From Flavobacteriales bacterium (lineage in GTDB: Bacteria; Bacteroidota; Bacteroidia; Flavobacteriales_F; PHOS-HE28): 64,000 nt of DNA. Every line of letters starts with the position of its first letter. Within the stretch, counting starts at the first letter, position 1. Both the position numbers and the translations under genes were made by a program. Location of the stretch: positions 1,488,001 through 1,552,000 of the forward strand of contig JADJQW010000002.1 in the NCBI GenBank assembly GCA_016712535.1, given 5' to 3'. Below are positions 61,406 through 64,000 of this stretch, piece by piece. The notes beneath the pieces are model-generated. The model was not told the DNA's origin. It saw only the letters and a program-made list of their open reading frames with translations, and searched no databases.

Positions 61406-61489
61406 CAGGGCCTCCACTAATCTCATGGACCACCCCAATCGCCACCCCAACCACCCACCGCCGCATGGGTCCGCCGTCTTCGGCCACCC
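61406..61489 (+). repeat. Dispersed element, copy E (left part)
   Basis: Contains CAGGGCCTCC, CCACCCCAACCACC and CCGCATGGGTCCGCCGTCTT then CGGCCACCC, matching the left half of copies B, C and D. It lies 13 bases past the stop codon of the next minus-strand gene. Confidence 0.7.
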
Positions 61490-61501
61490 ACGTCCAACAC
61501 C

Positions 61502-63046
61502 TCACTCCTTCACCACTCTTACAGCCGCGGCGCCGCCCGCTTCCCGCAGCAGGTACAGCCCGGCGGGCAGTTCGTGCAGGTCAAGCATTGCAGATGGGCC
61601 GCTCTTAAGCTCGCTCCGCAGCAAGCGCCCTTGCGCATCGCAGAGCAGCAGGGCATGCGCGCCACTGGTCGCGAAGGACAGCGTGATCTGTCCGTTGGTC
61701 GGGTTCGGTGAGGCGCTGAACGAACTCGGCTCTTCGGTCGGCAGCGCGGTGGCGATATCGTTGTCGAATCGCACCAGGAACAGGTCGTAGTTGCTGCCGC
61801 TCAGGTAGCGTACACCGCCAACGATGATGCGGCCATCGCTCTGGAGGCCGATGGCGCGGCCATCGCCGAAGCCGCCTCCGGGCTGGTGCGTTGCGAAGCC
61901 GTTGGTGCCAAAGGACACGTCGGGGGTGCCGTCGGCGTTGTACCGGCCCAGGTACATGCCGTTGCCGGGGTTGAAGCCTCCTGTGATGAGCACCTTGTCC
62001 CAGGGCTGCCGGATGGCCTGGTATAAAGAAGTGGACGAGCTGCCCACCTGCACGATCACCTCGCCCTGATCGCCGAACGAGAGGTCGCCGCTGGCGTTGG
62101 GCATGATGCCCACCAGCGCGGCGTGGGTACCGCTAGGGCCGGCCAGCACGCAGCGCTGATCGGGCATCAGCACGATGCTGTTGGCCGCATCATTGCCGGT
62201 GGTGAGGTCGTAAGTGTTCTCGAAATCGGCGGTCAGATGGCTGCCGTTGGCGCCGAAGGTGCCGTAGCCCATGCGCTGGTTGGGTGCATTGCCGCTCACG
62301 GTGCCCACCACGAATTTCCCGTCGGCGCGAATAGCCATGCTGTTGCCCACATCGGAGAGGTCATCATCGAAGAGGTCGCTGAAGGTGGCCGAGCTGCCGC
62401 CGCCCACGTTGGGGTCGATGCCGCCAGAGGCCGTGGTCTTCCAGAACGATACTGCATTGTAGTTGGGCTGTGTGAGCGTGTAATGCTCGTAGCCCAGCAC
62501 CATGATGCCGCCGTCATCCATGCAGACCACATCGCGCGCGTAGCTGCCGTCGTTGAACGAACTGCCCGCGCGTGTGGCCACGCCGTCGCCGGAGTAGCTG
62601 GTGTCGAAACTGCCATCGGCCAGCAGGCGCAACGCGAACATCTGTGTCTCGCCCCCGGTCACTTGCGTCTCGCCGGCCGCCACGATGCGACCCTGTGCAT
62701 CGATGGCCACGGCCGCAAGGCGGTCATTGCCGCCGGTGCCGGTCCAGGTCACCTGGCCGTTGGTGCCGAAATCGGTGTCGGGTGTGCCGTCGGCATTGAA
62801 GCGGACGATGATGGCATCCTGGAAGGCGCCGCCACCGATGGCGCCGATGCTGCCCACCACCACGATCTTGTCATCAGGCTGAATGACCAGATCGTTCATC
62901 CAGTCGTACCCCGAGCCCGCGTCGAAGAGGGCCTCGCCGTTCGTTCCGAAGCTGAGGTCGAGGGTGCCGGGCTGGGCCTGCACCCGGCTGGTGCAGAGCA
63001 TGACGGCGGTGAGGAGCAAAAGGCCGGGGGTAGCTGTGCTTCGCAT
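61502..63046 (-). CDS. Secreted delta-60 repeat protein with T9SS sorting tail
   Basis: 514 residues from the ATG at 63046. Signal peptide (GLLLLTAVMLCTSRVQAQ). The body contains the delta-60 repeat theme LDLSFGTNG, PDTDFGTNG and PDVSFGTNG, each followed by IQPDDKIVVVGS-type strands, building a beta-propeller-like solenoid. C-terminal T9SS type A sorting domain (SASPNPTNGQITLSF ... LYLLREAGGAAAVRVVKE). Surface-exposed or released; function unknown. Confidence 0.9.
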   Translation of the reverse strand: MRSTATPGLLLLTAVMLCTSRVQAQPGTLDLSFGTNGEALFDAGSGYDWMNDLVIQPDDKIVVVGSIGAIGGGAFQDAIIVRFNADGTPDTDFGTNGQVTWTGTGGNDRLAAVAIDAQGRIVAAGETQVTGGETQMFALRLLADGSFDTSYSGDGVATRAGSSFNDGSYARDVVCMDDGGIMVLGYEHYTLTQPNYNAVSFWKTTASGGIDPNVGGGSSATFSDLFDDDLSDVGNSMAIRADGKFVVGTVSGNAPNQRMGYGTFGANGSHLTADFENTYDLTTGNDAANSIVLMPDQRCVLAGPSGTHAALVGIMPNASGDLSFGDQGEVIVQVGSSSTSLYQAIRQPWDKVLITGGFNPGNGMYLGRYNADGTPDVSFGTNGFATHQPGGGFGDGRAIGLQSDGRIIVGGVRYLSGSNYDLFLVRFDNDIATALPTEEPSSFSASPNPTNGQITLSFATSGAHALLLCDAQGRLLRSELKSGPSAMLDLHELPAGLYLLREAGGAAAVRVVKE

Positions 63047-63133
63047 GGCACGAAGGTGCACGTTTGCGCGCACTCGTGGTATACACGCACGACAAGCATG
63101 CAGCGTTGGGTGGGTGCACGCCCGTACCTCAGT

Positions 63134-64000
63134 TCACTCCATCACCACGCGCACGGCGTTTTCGCTCCCCGCTTCACGCAGCAGGTACAGCCCGCGCGGC
63201 AGGTCCTCCAGCGAGATCGTGGCCCGGGTTCCATTCATGCGTTCGCTCCGCAGCACGCGCCCTTGCGCATCGCAGAGCAGCAGGGAATGCGCGCCATCGG
63301 TCGCGAAAGAGAGCGTGACCGCTCCGCCCGTGGGATTCGGGAACACCGCGAACGCATCGGTCGCGCGCGCGTCCACCGCGGTGCTGATGATCGGCACGGG
63401 CACCGAGGGCGCGCTTACGCAGCCCAGCGCATCGGTCACCACCACGGTGTAGTTGCCGGGCGCATCGGCGATGATGCAGGACCCGGTGCCATCGGGCAGC
63501 GGCTCGGCGTTGAGGTACCACTGGATCTGCGGACGGTAGGCGGTGCACAGCGTGGAGCCGCTCTGCAACACGGTGGGCACGAGCGGCGTGGGCGGGCATT
63601 GCAGCGCGGCGCGGAACACATCGCCGTTGTCGCCCACGGCCAACAGCGCGCCATCCACCAGCGCGGCGTCGTTCAAGCCCACATCTAAGGGGGCGGGCAC
63701 GATGTTGTCCCATGTATCGCCGCCGTCGGTGCTGCGCAGCACGTAGCCGCTGTACTGCACGGCATAGCCGGTGTCGGGATCGGTGAAGAAGATGCTCATG
63801 GTGAACTGCGGCAGCTCGTTGAGCGGCGTCCAGGTGTCGCCGCCGTCGGTGGTGCGCGCGCCGCCGTTGCCGGCGTACCAGCCGAGCGTGTCGTTGAGGA
63901 AGAAGAGGCTGTTGATGGCCGCGTTGCTGGGCGGGTCCAGCCATTCCCAGGTGGCGCCGCCATCGGTGGTGCGGGCCAGCACGCCGCCATCGCCGCCGCA
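63134..64000 (-). CDS. YCF48/BNR-like T9SS cargo protein, 5' end outside the window
   Basis: At least 288 residues, open to the window edge (in-frame CGGDGGVLARTTDGGATW has no start). TTDGGATW, TTDGGDTW and STDGGDTW are the BNR/YCF48 repeat motifs of a beta-propeller; then an Ig-like stretch (IQWYLNAEPLPDGTGSCI) and a T9SS type A tail (FAVFPNPTGGAVTLSF ... LYLLREAGSENAVRVVME), nearly identical to the tail of the preceding gene. Confidence 0.88.
   Translation of the reverse strand, partial: CGGDGGVLARTTDGGATWEWLDPPSNAAINSLFFLNDTLGWYAGNGGARTTDGGDTWTPLNELPQFTMSIFFTDPDTGYAVQYSGYVLRSTDGGDTWDNIVPAPLDVGLNDAALVDGALLAVGDNGDVFRAALQCPPTPLVPTVLQSGSTLCTAYRPQIQWYLNAEPLPDGTGSCIIADAPGNYTVVVTDALGCVSAPSVPVPIISTAVDARATDAFAVFPNPTGGAVTLSFATDGAHSLLLCDAQGRVLRSERMNGTRATISLEDLPRGLYLLREAGSENAVRVVME

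Larger units (their letters stand above)
60742..61501. other. 760-base stretch with repeats and a hairpin
   Basis: Contains the roughly 51-bp GC-rich repeat block (60970-61150), the strong hairpin at 61241-61266 and repeat copy E. No gene is supported. Confidence 0.55.

Noticed and set aside
62123..63688. A 521-residue open frame opposite the delta-60 and YCF48-like genes.
   Set aside because: Spans two genes and the gap between them; no sensible product.

Overview
The window comes from a GC-rich member of the Bacteroidota, most likely a Flavobacteriales-like lineage. The evidence is lineage-typical: a SigA/RpoD of the short Bacteroidota type, many secreted proteins with type IX secretion (T9SS) sorting tails, a eukaryotic-type NADP isocitrate dehydrogenase, an N-terminally extended GAPDH, and start-proximal promoter boxes close to the Bacteroidetes consensus TAnnTTTG. 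No plasmid or phage replication or structural genes are visible, so this looks like chromosome.

Region 1 (1-23 kb) is mainly housekeeping: fructose-6-phosphate aldolase/transaldolase (cut by the window edge), a GT22-like mannosyltransferase, icd, a fused acyltransferase (PlsC-like plus GNAT), an M23/LysM peptidase, tRNA-Leu(CAG), ridA, surE-hypothetical-lpxB as a tight operon, a SpoIID-like protein, an RlmI-type methyltransferase, comEC (split by a one-base frameshift), gap, rpoD, a DegP/HtrA protease, a thioesterase and a DUF1761 gene (also split by a one-base frameshift).

Region 2 (19-34 kb) is rich in cell-surface genes: a choice-of-anchor-L protein, a 17-residue-repeat secreted protein, several large T9SS cargo proteins (Calx-beta-like, lamin-tail/CotH, GloVer-type repeat) and a lipoprotein. 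A REP-associated tyrosine transposase (RAYT) at 24.7 kb is followed by a dense field of GC-rich palindromes.

Region 3 (34-59 kb) is an accessory island that looks like a defence island. In order it holds: a 1388-residue membrane-anchored P-loop NTPase with a helical-repeat C-terminus; an Fn3 protein; a perfectly phased 10 x 21-bp array; an orphan gene; a 7 x 54-bp minisatellite; a type I R-M system in which HsdM is fused to a single-TRD HsdS; a TA-like pair with a possible ADP-ribosyltransferase-type motif; and a run of nuclease-like genes (DEDD exonuclease-like, PD-(D/E)XK, PLD, double XRE-GIY-YIG fusion, winged-helix-DUF559-like, PDDEXK-DUF5655, another PD-(D/E)XK, and a Cas4-like/DEDD DUF2779 protein), ending with a VapBC-type pair. 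Copies of a dispersed inverted-repeat element of about 200-230 bp sit at module boundaries in and around this island, and one half-copy lies just upstream of the RAYT gene.

Region 4 (59-64 kb) returns to ordinary content: an N-formylglutamate amidohydrolase family protein, a hypothetical gene, a GC-rich repeat block, and two T9SS cargo proteins (delta-60 repeat; YCF48/BNR-like, cut by the window edge).

The strongest candidates for undescribed biology are the 34-38 kb NTPase, the 47-52.5 kb nuclease cluster, the XRE-XRE-GIY-YIG fusion, and the dispersed element family that may be mobilised by the RAYT. All functional statements are read from sequence motifs; no database search was possible.
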